A stretch of 64,000 nucleotides of DNA from Alkalibacterium subtropicum (GTDB lineage: Bacteria > Bacillota > Bacilli > Lactobacillales > Carnobacteriaceae_A): the NCBI RefSeq assembly GCF_900112455.1, contig NZ_FOLT01000004.1, positions 1 to 64,000 on the forward strand. Reading direction: 5' to 3'. Positions 52,877-61,941 of this stretch are shown here, piece by piece (positions within the stretch are counted from its first letter, which is position 1; every line of letters begins with the position of its first letter). A program made the translations under genes and the position numbers. Below the pieces are notes generated by a model, which saw only the letters and a program-made list of their open reading frames with translations, was not told where the DNA came from and ran no database searches.

Positions 52877-54340
52877 ATGAGATCTTATCAAACCAATCAA
52901 ATCATTGAACAATTAAAGTTCAATAATGGCCTGACATGGGCTTATTCAATATTATGGCTGATATTGAGTATCGAACTGCAGCCCTTCAGCTTTTCACTGC
53001 CACTTCTGCTGATCGGAGCAGTAAACCTTGGGTTCAGTTTCATTCATCAGCTTTTACTTTATCGTGTCAGACAGAGCGCATTCAGGGCTGACAGAAAAAC
53101 CGCAGTTGAGCGTTCACTGGCCGCCCTTATGATTTTCGGTATAGTGACCGGAAATCTGTTCACGTTCATTTCAGGTATCATGGCCTTCAAGAAATCCCTG
53201 AGTACCGGGCTGATATATTCTATTTATATGGTACTCGTAGATATGATGATCATTGCCGTGACCAGCTTGAACCTCTTCAAGCCTTTCGTTACAAATTATT
53301 ATCTTGTCGGATTATCTGTCTTGATTATCACCTTAGTGTATCATAGTCTGATTCTTGCCTTCGGTCAGAAGATCTATAGCTGGAATCCTGGTGTTCAGAG
53401 AATTGCATTGGGTCTCCTTCTCTTATCCGGACTCACAGGCAATTTACTGGTATTTCTGGTCGCTGCTTCTTTTTATGCCGATAATCAGCCTTATTCAAAA
53501 GGAAAACGTCAGACCAGTATTCGCGAAAAACTGACCAGAAACCATGCGGCACTGCTTGGTCTATTGTTTATCTCGTTCCTTTTGACATTAGCTTTGACCA
53601 GCACTTTCACTTTCAGTTATTCATTTGCTGTTCAGAATGATTATGCTAATATCCTGCAGAATCCAAGTATCCAGTATCCCTTCGGAACAGATAATTTTGG
53701 ACGCGACGTCTTTACCCGAATCGTTTACGGATCACAGATTTCTCTATCTGTCGGTGTTCTTGCTACAGCCATCCCCTTGCTTATCGGAGGGGCGCTCGGA
53801 GCCATTTCAGGATTTTACGGTCGGCAGACAGACAATATCATCATGCGACTTCTGGATATCCTTTATGCCATTCCTGGACTGCTGCTGGCCATTACGATCG
53901 TTGCCGCTTTTGGGGCATCAACGACTAATCTGATCATCGCACTGAGTCTTGGTTATATCCCATCTTACGCACGCACCATGCGGGCCAACGTCCTTCAGGT
54001 CACTAACCTGGAATATATCGACGCCGCCCGTGCACTTGGGCAGAACAATAAGCAGATCATCTTAAAACATGTTATTCCAAACGCGATGGCCCCTATGATT
54101 GTTCGCTCCACGTTGACGATCGGGACAGCCGTCATTGCGACAAGCAGTTTGAGTTATCTGGGATTAGGTGTGGAAGCTCATGTGCCGGAATGGGGCAATA
54201 TATTGCGTATCGGTAGTCAGTACCTTGAAACGTACCCTTACCTGGCAATTTATCCCGGTCTGGCAATCATACTTCTGGTCTTATCCTTTAATTTTCTTGG
54301 AGATGGCATTCGGGATGCAACAGACCCACGATTGAACTAG
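52877..54340 (+). CDS. Peptide ABC transporter permease (OppC type) with N-terminal membrane extension
   Basis: A 487-residue permease. The OppC-like part starts near residue 217 (KLTRNHAALLGLLFISFL), with periplasmic-side motif YPFGTDNFGRDVFTRIVYG and EAA loop DAARALGQNNKQIILKHVIPNAMAPM. Residues 1-215 hold about six extra membrane spans (for example LPLLLIGAVNLGFSFIHQLL and LALGLLLLSGLTGNLLVFLV-type segments) absent from standard OppC of about 300 residues. It starts 15 bases after the OppB-type gene. Confidence 0.92.
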   Translation: MRSYQTNQIIEQLKFNNGLTWAYSILWLILSIELQPFSFSLPLLLIGAVNLGFSFIHQLLLYRVRQSAFRADRKTAVERSLAALMIFGIVTGNLFTFISGIMAFKKSLSTGLIYSIYMVLVDMMIIAVTSLNLFKPFVTNYYLVGLSVLIITLVYHSLILAFGQKIYSWNPGVQRIALGLLLLSGLTGNLLVFLVAASFYADNQPYSKGKRQTSIREKLTRNHAALLGLLFISFLLTLALTSTFTFSYSFAVQNDYANILQNPSIQYPFGTDNFGRDVFTRIVYGSQISLSVGVLATAIPLLIGGALGAISGFYGRQTDNIIMRLLDILYAIPGLLLAITIVAAFGASTTNLIIALSLGYIPSYARTMRANVLQVTNLEYIDAARALGQNNKQIILKHVIPNAMAPMIVRSTLTIGTAVIATSSLSYLGLGVEAHVPEWGNILRIGSQYLETYPYLAIYPGLAIILLVLSFNFLGDGIRDATDPRLN

Positions 54341-54403
54341 CCCGTTCTAACTATTGGTAACAATTTTAAAAAAAGTAACATTATATTATAGGAGGATTTA
54401 CAA

Positions 54404-56227
54404 ATGAGAAGAAAACTATTACCTTTCCTGACGATCGCTGCGAGCCTTTCTTTAGCAGCTTGTGATGTTCAGACAGAGGACGAAGCGAATTCTATTCCAG
54501 AGGATTCCGAGTCAGTTGAGACAACGGAGAAAATATCCCTTGAACTTTTAGGTTCTGCAGCTGATGAGACGGATCTTAATATCGTCCGTGACCAGTTGAA
54601 CCGAAACGGTTTCGATGTCACTTTAAATACTCAACCGGATTATGCGAGCTACCGCTCGTTAAGAGATGCAGGTAACTATGATCTGTCTATTGCAAGCTGG
54701 ACAACAGTCACAGGAAATCCGGACTATGCTGTACGTTCCCTCTTTACCAGCAATGGTGACAACAGTATCATCGATGATGAAGAAGTCGATGCCCTGATCA
54801 ATGAAGCCGCTCTGCAGACCCCGGATGAATATACTGAAACGTATGACGAACTGGAACATGAGCTTGTTGATCAAGAAGCTTATATCGTTCCTCTATATAA
54901 CTCATTGAAAGCTCAGGCATTCAATCACGATCTGCTCGATCCGGATACCATCCGCCTTTCAAAATCTCGTGCTTTTGCCTGGGAACCTGTTTCCTATAAT
55001 GACGAATCCATGAACGATTCAGAAACACTGATGCTGACTCAAACCATGAGTGATCTGACTTCTTTAGACCCGATCAAAGGGAATGACGGTTCCATCAATC
55101 AATTGAATACGAATATGTATGTCCGACTTGTCAACCTCACTGATGACGATGAGGTCGTTTCAGACGGTTCACTTAGCTACAGTCATGCGATAGCAGAAGG
55201 TAACTCTGATTACTATTTCGTTTTACGTGATGATATCAACTTTGCTGCAGTTGAAGACATGGAAGCTGTCGATACTGGAGACATGGTCAGCGGCTCTGAC
55301 GTGATCTATTCGTTAAATCGTGCAAAAAATCCGGATGCTGTCCCTGATCACCGTACGTACAGTCTTCATGAACATATTGACACTGTCAGCCTGCTTTCTG
55401 ACCTTTCAGAATTAGAAGAAACACAACTGACTGACGGCAGCGGTTCTGTTCTTGAAGCGCTGGAAGCTGAACTGGATGCACCGATCTCATCTGTTGTCGA
55501 ATCTGCAGATGATGTAAATAATGAAGCCGGAAACTATCAGGTCATTAAACTGACAACGACTGAACCTTTCCCGCAAGTCTTGAACTACCTGGCTCACCAG
55601 TCTGCCGGCATCGTCTCACAAGAGCAGGTGGAAAGCATCAACACCTATGATATCGATAATTTCGACATCACAACCGATGTGCCCTATGGCGATCAGCGTG
55701 CTGTAACGGAAGGCGACACCTATGACAATCATTTGTATGCCAGCGGACCTTACATCATGATCCAGAAAAACGATTATGAAGCGACGTTCCAGAAAAATCC
55801 GGCATATATGAATGGGACGGAAAATGAAGCGAATATTGCCAATGTCACCGTTCGTTTCATTGGAGACGAAGACAGTGCCTTGTCAGCCTTGCGTTCAGAA
55901 GAAATCGACTTGATGTACGGCTTAGGCGAAACAAAATATGAAGTGGTTGAAGCTGAAGAAAACCTGACGCTGCAGAGCAGACAAAGTAATGGCGTGAAAT
56001 ACTTGATGATCAATGTAGACAGTGACCGTGACGTGGCTCAAAGTGCCGACTTGCGTAAATCCATTCTCTACTCCATCAATCAGGACGAAATCAGTGCAGC
56101 CTATGATGGGCTGAAACTAAAAGCTTACACAACAGTGACTCCTTTGGTAGATACAGGCAATGAACTGATTCCTGATCAGTCAAAAGTAGAAGAGTTCTAT
56201 CAGAACTATGAAGATTCTGCTGAATAG
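54404..56227 (+). CDS. Peptide-binding lipoprotein, apparently circularly permuted
   Basis: A 607-residue SBP family 5 lipoprotein: signal peptide with lipobox LAAC (C20), an acidic linker to about residue 42, then the ligand-binding fold in an unusual order. Residues 43-198 read like the normal C-terminal part (SLELLGSAADETDLNIVRDQ, NYDLSIASW, NPDYAVRSLF, EAYIVPLYNSL). Residues 206-607 read like the normal N-terminal part (SDLTSLDPIKGNDGS, VLRDDINF, GSDVIYSLNRAKNP, YASGPYIMIQK, LRKSILYSINQDEI), ending where the normal chain would enter the C-terminal part. It is the last gene of the Cys T-box operon. AGGAGG precedes the ATG. Confidence 0.9.
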   Translation: MRRKLLPFLTIAASLSLAACDVQTEDEANSIPEDSESVETTEKISLELLGSAADETDLNIVRDQLNRNGFDVTLNTQPDYASYRSLRDAGNYDLSIASWTTVTGNPDYAVRSLFTSNGDNSIIDDEEVDALINEAALQTPDEYTETYDELEHELVDQEAYIVPLYNSLKAQAFNHDLLDPDTIRLSKSRAFAWEPVSYNDESMNDSETLMLTQTMSDLTSLDPIKGNDGSINQLNTNMYVRLVNLTDDDEVVSDGSLSYSHAIAEGNSDYYFVLRDDINFAAVEDMEAVDTGDMVSGSDVIYSLNRAKNPDAVPDHRTYSLHEHIDTVSLLSDLSELEETQLTDGSGSVLEALEAELDAPISSVVESADDVNNEAGNYQVIKLTTTEPFPQVLNYLAHQSAGIVSQEQVESINTYDIDNFDITTDVPYGDQRAVTEGDTYDNHLYASGPYIMIQKNDYEATFQKNPAYMNGTENEANIANVTVRFIGDEDSALSALRSEEIDLMYGLGETKYEVVEAEENLTLQSRQSNGVKYLMINVDSDRDVAQSADLRKSILYSINQDEISAAYDGLKLKAYTTVTPLVDTGNELIPDQSKVEEFYQNYEDSAE

Positions 56228-56239
56228 TAAAATATAATT

Positions 56240-56277
56240 AAAAAGAGGGTAGGACAAAAGTCCTACCCTCTTTTTTT
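56240..56277 (+). terminator. Terminator of the peptide transport operon
   Basis: AAAAAGAGGGTAGGAC, loop AAAA, exact complement, then T7. Confidence 0.93.
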
Positions 56278-56349
56278 GCGTCTAGTAAAGAAAAAGCATT
56301 CTTCTAGCAGTATTGTGATGACTTTAATAACGCCCAGTCACTAGAAATA

Positions 56350-56451
56350 GTCTCAATAGTCATTTAGTGACCAGTTTATACTGTATCTTCCCAGGAACTG
56401 GTCTCAATAGCCATTTAGTGAACAGTTTATATAATATATCTTTAAGAAGTT
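56350..56451. repeat. Two tandem 51-bp imperfect repeats with palindrome, copy B
   Basis: Units at 56350-56400 and 56401-56451 both begin GTCTCAATAG and share CATTTAGTGA and CAGTTTATA. Across their junction TAGTGACCAGTT (56367-56378) faces AACTGGTCTCAA with a 19-base gap, as in the element at 21449-21491. The stretch from the operon terminator to the VOC remnant holds nothing else I can identify. Confidence 0.65.
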
Positions 56452-56464
56452 GTCGTTATATAAC

Positions 56465-56890
56465 TCAATCAATCATCAGAATACTTTTCACACTATAACA
56501 GTTTTTTCGGCCTTTTTCGTGTTTAGCTTTTTCAAGTTTCTTCGTATTGATTTTTTCATCTGAAGTAATGCCTGCGTCCCATGGTTGATTGCTTCCGTGT
56601 CCCTGTCTCTAGAAGATCATCCAAGCCGCCCGCAACAGTTCATCTACTTCTTCTGATGTGCAGTGCACCATTATAGACAGTGACGGATTGAACGTGAAAT
56701 AAGGACCTGCACTGATGGCGGCAAAGGGCTGGCCGTCAAGTTCAAAATTCACAGCCGTTGAATCGCTTGATGGAATGTCTTCTAAAATATAGCTACTGGT
56801 GATTTTGGAATCATCGAATAAACTGACGTAAAACTCAGCGGCTATCTTTGCTTCGGTATCAAACCACAGATATCGGACGATCGCTTTCAT
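56465..56890 (-). pseudogene. Decayed VOC (PhnB-like) protein gene
   Basis: The frame starts at 56890 (MKAIVRYLWFDTEAKIAAEFY, after AGGAG) and reads as a PhnB-like VOC protein through FELDGQPFAAISAGP and TSEEVDELL, then stops at TAG after about 93 codons. Normal members run to about 130-160. Downstream, in another frame, come QALLQMKK and, one base shifted, INTKKLEKA: together the family's usual C terminus. So the middle (including the usual GWLxDxxGxSWQ segment) is missing and a run of A has lost one base. It is a non-functional remnant. Confidence 0.75.
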
Positions 56891-56990
56891 GATCTTGCTC
56901 CTATCAAAAACGAAATTCAAACTTTTTGCATTCTCTTCTATCCTTATTTAACTCTTCAGCACACTGTTTCAACAACCAGCACTTCTCAAC

Positions 56991-57030
56991 AAAAAAAGAC
57001 AAGAATATGAAATCAATCATATCCTTGCCT
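56991..57030 (-). terminator. Terminator of the cold-shock gene
   Basis: AGGCAAGGATATGA pairs with TCATATTCTTGTCT (one mismatch), followed by seven T on the minus strand. Confidence 0.82.
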
Positions 57031-57051
57031 TCAAATTAAAGTTTAAGTTAA

Positions 57052-57252
57052 TTAAGCTTTAGTTACGTTTGCTGCTTGAAGTCCACGGTTTCCTTCTTCG
57101 ATGTCGAAGTTAACTGTTTGTCCTTCGTCTAAAGATTTGAATCCTTCTTCTTGGATTGCTGAGAAATGTACGAATACGTCTTCTCCGCCTTCACGTTCGA
57201 TAAATCCAAAACCTTTTTCTGCGTTAAACCATTTTACTGTACCTGTTTCCAT
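57052..57252 (-). CDS. cspA: Cold-shock protein
   Basis: A 66-residue cold-shock domain protein that binds single-stranded RNA and DNA and melts RNA structure. RNP1 is [11 protein letters not shown]2 is DVFVHFSAI; start [10 protein letters not shown] is typical. GAGGAGG lies 8-11 bases before the ATG at 57252; an in-frame start 24 bases earlier would swallow that site. A leader of about 105 bases precedes it, as usual for cold-inducible csp mRNA. Confidence 0.96.
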   Translation of the reverse strand: METGTVKWFNAEKGFGFIEREGGEDVFVHFSAIQEEGFKSLDEGQTVNFDIEEGNRGLQAANVTKA

Positions 57253-57365
57253 TTTAAAAATTCCTCCTCGTGCCATTCAGCACAAATTATTTACATTATT
57301 GCTTAAAGGCCAATTCGGAATGCATTACACAGTTCGTTGTTTGTCTCTTACAATATGTTAAACCT

Positions 57366-57393
57366 AGTATAACATACGCCTAAGGAAAAGCAA
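57366..57393 (-). promoter_or_regulatory. Promoter of the cold-shock gene
   Basis: TTGCTT, 16 bases, TATACT on the minus strand, giving a leader of about 105 bases. The rest of this 310-base gene-free stretch (57394-57565) shows nothing recognisable. Confidence 0.62.
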
Positions 57394-57565
57394 ACTTATT
57401 TTGGCATTAGACACAATTTTGACTCAATCCTCGGCCCTTAACTGTATAACTTTATCTATACTTCCTTTCACTTCAATGGTTTCTCTGTCTTTAACCATAG
57501 AAAATGAATACAGTTTTTTTACCAGTGAATACTTATTATCAACTAGACTATTAAACTGCAGGCAC

Positions 57566-58417
57566 TTATCTTTCCTGGAAGTCGTCAGGTTTACTTAGTT
57601 CATCAAATTTCAGACTATCCAGATAGTCCATATCCCCTTGAGAAAGTTCAAAGTCGAAAATATCAGCATTCTGTCTGATCCGTTCTTCATGTACAGATTT
57701 AGTCAGTGTCACGAATCCATGCTGCAGACTCCATCTTAAAAGGATTTGAGCGATCGATTTACCATACTCAGAGCACATAGCCTGAACTTTGGTATTCTCT
57801 TCCATATATTTCATTGGAGATAGAGGTGACCAGGCTTCAATAACCATGTTCTGCTTGCGGCTCATCTCGACCGTATCTTCCTGAAGGACGCCTGGATGGA
57901 GACGGATCTGGTTGACCATGGGTTTGATCCGGCAGTTCTCCTCGATATTTTCAAGATGAGGGACAGCAAAATTACTTAAACCGATCGCTTTCAGTTTCCC
58001 TTCGTCATACAAATCTTCGAGTGCCCGCCAGGTATCGATATTATCCTGTTTCCAGTCTCCACCATTTTCTTTGACGACTGGCCAGTGAATCAGGAACAGA
58101 TCAAGATAATCCAGATCCAGTCTTTCCAGTGATTCTTCAATGGTCTTTCTGGCTCTGTCATAACCGTGATTGTTGTTGTTAAGTTTACTTGTCACAAAAA
58201 GTTCTTCACGGGGCACACCACATTCTTTGATCCCTTTTCCGACGTACTCTTCATTCTTGTACATCTGTGCTGTATCGATATGACGATAGCCTTCTTTAAC
58301 TGCATTCACCACTCCCTCAACAGCTTCCTGCGGGTCGGTCACCTGCCATGTCCCGTAACCCAGGACAGGGATTTTTACACCGTTTGATAAGGTGTATGTA
58401 TCTTGTAAACTTGCCAT
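57566..58417 (-). CDS. Aldo/keto reductase
   Basis: A 283-residue NADPH-dependent aldo/keto reductase. Catalytic Asp and Tyr are in HIDTAQMYKNEEYVG, Lys in VTSKLNN, His in FLIHWPVV; cofactor loop FVTLTKSVHEERI. It belongs to the 2,5-diketogluconate reductase/YvgN-like group. AGGAGG is 7 bases before the ATG at 58417, while 45 upstream in-frame codons have no ribosome site. Single gene. Confidence 0.93.
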   Translation of the reverse strand: MASLQDTYTLSNGVKIPVLGYGTWQVTDPQEAVEGVVNAVKEGYRHIDTAQMYKNEEYVGKGIKECGVPREELFVTSKLNNNNHGYDRARKTIEESLERLDLDYLDLFLIHWPVVKENGGDWKQDNIDTWRALEDLYDEGKLKAIGLSNFAVPHLENIEENCRIKPMVNQIRLHPGVLQEDTVEMSRKQNMVIEAWSPLSPMKYMEENTKVQAMCSEYGKSIAQILLRWSLQHGFVTLTKSVHEERIRQNADIFDFELSQGDMDYLDSLKFDELSKPDDFQER

Positions 58418-58552
58418 GTTTATTTCCTCCTGTTTATTTAGTGTAAAAGAAAACGTTCCTTCTATCATTATAACGAAAATTTGATTAAAAAATAAACAAT
58501 CTGCACCCATTACTAAAAATACTCTCTTCTTATCTAACCTTATTATAGACAA

Positions 58553-58578
58553 AAGCCCAGAGTTATAATTCTCTGGGT
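58553..58578 (-). terminator. Terminator of recQ
   Basis: CCCAGAG and CTCTGGG around an 8-base loop, with CTTTTG on the minus strand, between recQ and the aldo/keto reductase gene. Confidence 0.65.
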
Positions 58579-58603
58579 TCCCTCAAGTGTGATAAACACA
58601 AAA

Positions 58604-60778
58604 CTATTTTACTCTGTTTTCTTCTGCCTTTATTTTAGCCAATACGATTTTGATTTGATCATACGTTATCGATTCGTCCACTGCTTCTTTGATAGGTTTT
58701 AAAAAGTCGCGGCCGACTTCTGATAGAGCGTTCCTGATTTCACTTTCTGCCACTGATGAAACCAAACGTTCCAGATCAATGTCCTTGCCGCTTTCTATCC
58801 ACTTACAGATATGATTCACTATGGTCATCGGAGATAAGCCTCTCAAGTCAGCTATCTCAGCGATCGACTGCCCTTCATTGAAATATGTGACCGTTTCCTC
58901 TACTGTATTCCTGAAAGTTCTTGATGTTGATGTTTTTACCGGTTCGACCACTTCTTCAGTTTTTACATTAGTCTGTCTTAATGCTTCCACATCCAGGTCG
59001 TGACTCTCTACGTATTTATTGATCAGCGCAAGAAATGCTTCGCCATATGCCTGAATTTTCACGTCTCCTACGCCGTTTGTTTCTAGAAAAGCTGCTTCAG
59101 TTAATGGATACTTCGCTGACATGTCGATCAGACTTCGGTCAGTGAAGACGATAAATGGCGGCTTTCCTGCTTCCTGGGCGATTTCTTTACGGAGAGTTCT
59201 AAGTTCCTCGTACAGATCTTCATCGTAATGTTCTATATTCTCAACAGTTTTTTGTTTAGGCGCGGAGTCCTGCTTCAATTGTTTTCGTATAGATAATGTC
59301 ACTTTTGCCTGAAGCAAATCGTTCGTCTGCTGGGTAAACTTGATGATCGGGTAGCTGTCCCCGCTCAACTGCAGATACCCTTCACTCAGCATGATGGCGA
59401 TCATATCCTTAATGTCGCCATCGGTATACTCCGACATGATCCCATGCGTGCTTAATTCATCGAAACCTAACTGCTGTATGCGTTTAGTGTTCTTTCCCCG
59501 AAGGACATCTGTTATCAGTCCCGTTCCGTAAGTCTGTTTCATCCGGTAAATGCAGGATAATATTTTCTGGCTCTCAACTGTGATATCTGTTATGACCGAT
59601 TCGCCGTCACAATTCGAACAGTAATCACACGCTTGCCACTGCACTTTCTGGTCAAAGTACTTCAGTATGCTCTTTCTCAGACAATCGCCGGTTTTGCAGT
59701 AGGTGATCATCGCATTCAGATTCTGCCGTGCATAAGGGGAGTTTCCCTGTTCGATCAGCATGGTGTTTGTAATGATATCCTGAGCGGAATAGAACAGGAT
59801 AGCTTCTGACGGTGCCCCATCTCTTCCTGCACGCCCAGCTTCCTGATAATAGCTTTCCATATCCAGGGGCATGTTATAGTGAATAACGTTTCGGACATTT
59901 GATTTGTCGATGCCCATCCCAAAGGCATTCGTGGCAACCATGATCGGCTTCCTGTCATAGAGAAATTCCTCCTGATGGCGAGTCCTCTCGTCTGAACTGA
60001 TCCCTGCATGATAATAGGTTACGGGATAACCTTTTTTCATTAAAGTGCTGTATACTTTATCCACATTTTTCCGTGTGTTGCAGTAAATAATGCTCGATTC
60101 TTTCTTATCGATGATTTTTAATAATTCGGCTGCTTTTTTTTTCGGTTTGACTACTGAAAAATATAAATTCGGCCGGTCAAAGCTTGCTATATGCTTAAAT
60201 GGATCATTTAGTCTCAACTGATCGATCATATCTTCCTGGACGATTTTCGTCGCCGTGGCCGTGAAGGCTGCAAAGACCGGACGGGAAGGCAAAACAGCCA
60301 TGAGTTCGGGAATCCGCTGGTAACTCGGTCTGAAATCGTGTCCCCATTGAGACACACAGTGGGCTTCATCCACTGCAATCAAGTCGAGATTCCATCCGCT
60401 GGCGTAAGACATGAACTGATGATTCCCGAGGCGCTCGGGAGAAACATAAAGCAGATCCAACTCTCCTCTTGACGCCTCTTCCATGATCATCTGCTGGTCC
60501 GTATAAGATAGCTGGCTGTTTATGTAAGCTGCTCTCACACCCATTGTCTGCAGGGCATCCACCTGGTCTTTCATCAATGAAATCAATGGTGAAATGACCA
60601 GTGTCAGACCGTCCATAGCTATGGCAGGGATCTGGTAACACAGGGACTTCCCCCCGCCTGTCGGCATGACCCCAAGGACATCTTCACCTTTTAATATGGC
60701 TTCGATAAGCTCCTGCTGTCCCGGTCTGAAGGCATCATAGCCGTAATAATGTTTCAGTGTCTCAAAAATATTTTTCAT
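58604..60778 (-). CDS. recQ: ATP-dependent DNA helicase RecQ
   Basis: A 724-residue 3'-5' helicase for recombination and fork repair. Helicase motif I is MPTGGGKSLCYQIP, motif II AVDEAHCVSQWGHDFRP, motif VI YYQEAGRAGRDG. The zinc-binding cysteines follow (CKTGDCLRK, CDYCSNC), then winged helix, an HRDC domain near 520-600, and a C-terminal HTH_40-type segment (FNEGQSIAEIADLRGLSPMTIVNHICKW). GGAGG precedes the ATG. Confidence 0.96.
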   Translation of the reverse strand: MKNIFETLKHYYGYDAFRPGQQELIEAILKGEDVLGVMPTGGGKSLCYQIPAIAMDGLTLVISPLISLMKDQVDALQTMGVRAAYINSQLSYTDQQMIMEEASRGELDLLYVSPERLGNHQFMSYASGWNLDLIAVDEAHCVSQWGHDFRPSYQRIPELMAVLPSRPVFAAFTATATKIVQEDMIDQLRLNDPFKHIASFDRPNLYFSVVKPKKKAAELLKIIDKKESSIIYCNTRKNVDKVYSTLMKKGYPVTYYHAGISSDERTRHQEEFLYDRKPIMVATNAFGMGIDKSNVRNVIHYNMPLDMESYYQEAGRAGRDGAPSEAILFYSAQDIITNTMLIEQGNSPYARQNLNAMITYCKTGDCLRKSILKYFDQKVQWQACDYCSNCDGESVITDITVESQKILSCIYRMKQTYGTGLITDVLRGKNTKRIQQLGFDELSTHGIMSEYTDGDIKDMIAIMLSEGYLQLSGDSYPIIKFTQQTNDLLQAKVTLSIRKQLKQDSAPKQKTVENIEHYDEDLYEELRTLRKEIAQEAGKPPFIVFTDRSLIDMSAKYPLTEAAFLETNGVGDVKIQAYGEAFLALINKYVESHDLDVEALRQTNVKTEEVVEPVKTSTSRTFRNTVEETVTYFNEGQSIAEIADLRGLSPMTIVNHICKWIESGKDIDLERLVSSVAESEIRNALSEVGRDFLKPIKEAVDESITYDQIKIVLAKIKAEENRVK

Positions 60779-60813
60779 GTTTCCTCCATCTATCGTTTAT
60801 TGCAACGAACGGT

Positions 60814-61323
60814 TCATGTCTCTTTATACTTGTCGGCCAAATTTTCCAGTGCTGTACCCTGCATCCGATAAGTCGTCCAGTCTTCCATTGGAACAGCCCC
60901 CATTTTCTTATAGAAACAAATCGACGGTTCATTCCAGTCCAGGCAAACCCACTCAAGACGCCCGTAACCTCTTTCACGTGTCAAATTCGCCAGGAAAGTA
61001 AAGATTTTCCGTCCGAAACCTTTCCCTCTCATCTCTGGTTTTATGTACAAGTCTTCTAAGTAAAGACCCGGTTTCCCGAGAAATGTTGAAAAATTAGGGA
61101 AGAATAAGGCAAAGGCTACAGGTTCATCCTGATATTCACCAATGATCACTTCGACCATTTTTTTCTCAAACACATACTCTCTTAAGCGCGCTTCTGTCGC
61201 AACCACTTCATCCAGCATCTTTTCATAGACGGCCAGCTCTCTAATCATTTCCAGAATCAGATCAATATCTTTTTCTTCCGCAAAACGTATTTTAAACTGC
61301 TTCCCCTTCAAATCTCTTAACAT
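60814..61323 (-). CDS. GNAT acetyltransferase, diamine-acetyltransferase-like
   Basis: A 169-residue GNAT enzyme close to the spermidine/diamine N-acetyltransferase group: FKIRFAEEKDIDLILEMIRELAVYEKM at the start, LYLEDLYIKPEMRGKGFGRKIFTFLA for the acetyl-CoA site, and WNEPSICFYKKMGA near the end. Polyamine acetylation is plausible but unproven. GGAGAG lies about 12 bases before the ATG. Close after it on the minus strand is recQ. Confidence 0.85.
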   Translation of the reverse strand: MLRDLKGKQFKIRFAEEKDIDLILEMIRELAVYEKMLDEVVATEARLREYVFEKKMVEVIIGEYQDEPVAFALFFPNFSTFLGKPGLYLEDLYIKPEMRGKGFGRKIFTFLANLTRERGYGRLEWVCLDWNEPSICFYKKMGAVPMEDWTTYRMQGTALENLADKYKET

Positions 61324-61355
61324 CTTAGATATGCTCTCCTTTTATACTTCTTCCT

Positions 61356-61877
61356 TCAAGCGTGAGGGCCAAACTCACCTTTGAATGTGTAGCGACAAAT
61401 TTCGGTTGTCTCGTTCTGGTACTCACTGATTCCCCGGTATCCTAAAACAAACCCGCATTTTTCGAGCACTTTCTGAGAGGCGATGTTTTCCCCATGACAA
61501 ATACCATAAACCGTTTTTATATCGAGCTGTGCCATGACCACAGGTAGAAATGCACGTAAAGCCTCAGTTGCATACCCTCGACCGGTATAGTCTTTTGATA
61601 TATGATAACCGACCTCCCACTTATCACCCAACTGAAGTAACTGCACGTATCCTATATATTTTTTATTGTTGATCAGTATAGGGTAGACAAACGGTCCTGC
61701 CGGATTTTTATAGGCAATAATCAGCTGCTCGACAGCCTCTTCCGCTTCATTTTGTGTTTCGAACACTTCATCAGGTACAAATCGTCGTGTATCCTCATCA
61801 AGCGAACCTAAATAGACGCTCTCACTCATATTTCTTTCAAATTCGGTTATGACAACCCTATTCGTTTCAATGAACAT
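61356..61877 (-). CDS. GNAT acetyltransferase, RimJ/RimL-like
   Basis: A 173-residue enzyme of the RimJ/RimL branch, which acetylates protein N termini or antibiotics. GYVQLLQLGDKWEVGYHISKDYTGRGYATEALRAF is the acetyl-CoA region (R-G-Y-A), followed by ENIASQKVLEKCGF, the usual Asn-containing end motif. AGGATTGAG lies upstream. It precedes the diamine-type GNAT gene by 30 bases, likely on the same transcript. Confidence 0.88.
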   Translation of the reverse strand: MFIETNRVVITEFERNMSESVYLGSLDEDTRRFVPDEVFETQNEAEEAVEQLIIAYKNPAGPFVYPILINNKKYIGYVQLLQLGDKWEVGYHISKDYTGRGYATEALRAFLPVVMAQLDIKTVYGICHGENIASQKVLEKCGFVLGYRGISEYQNETTEICRYTFKGEFGPHA

Positions 61878-61941
61878 TTATTATCTCAATCCTCCTGCTG
61901 ATACTATAATTAAAGGTGACTCGTTCAGATCTTGACCTGGT

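Noticed and set aside
57401-57598. A 65-codon plus-strand frame between the cold-shock and aldo/keto reductase genes
   Set aside because: No ribosome site, no family likeness, and it runs into the end of the opposite gene.
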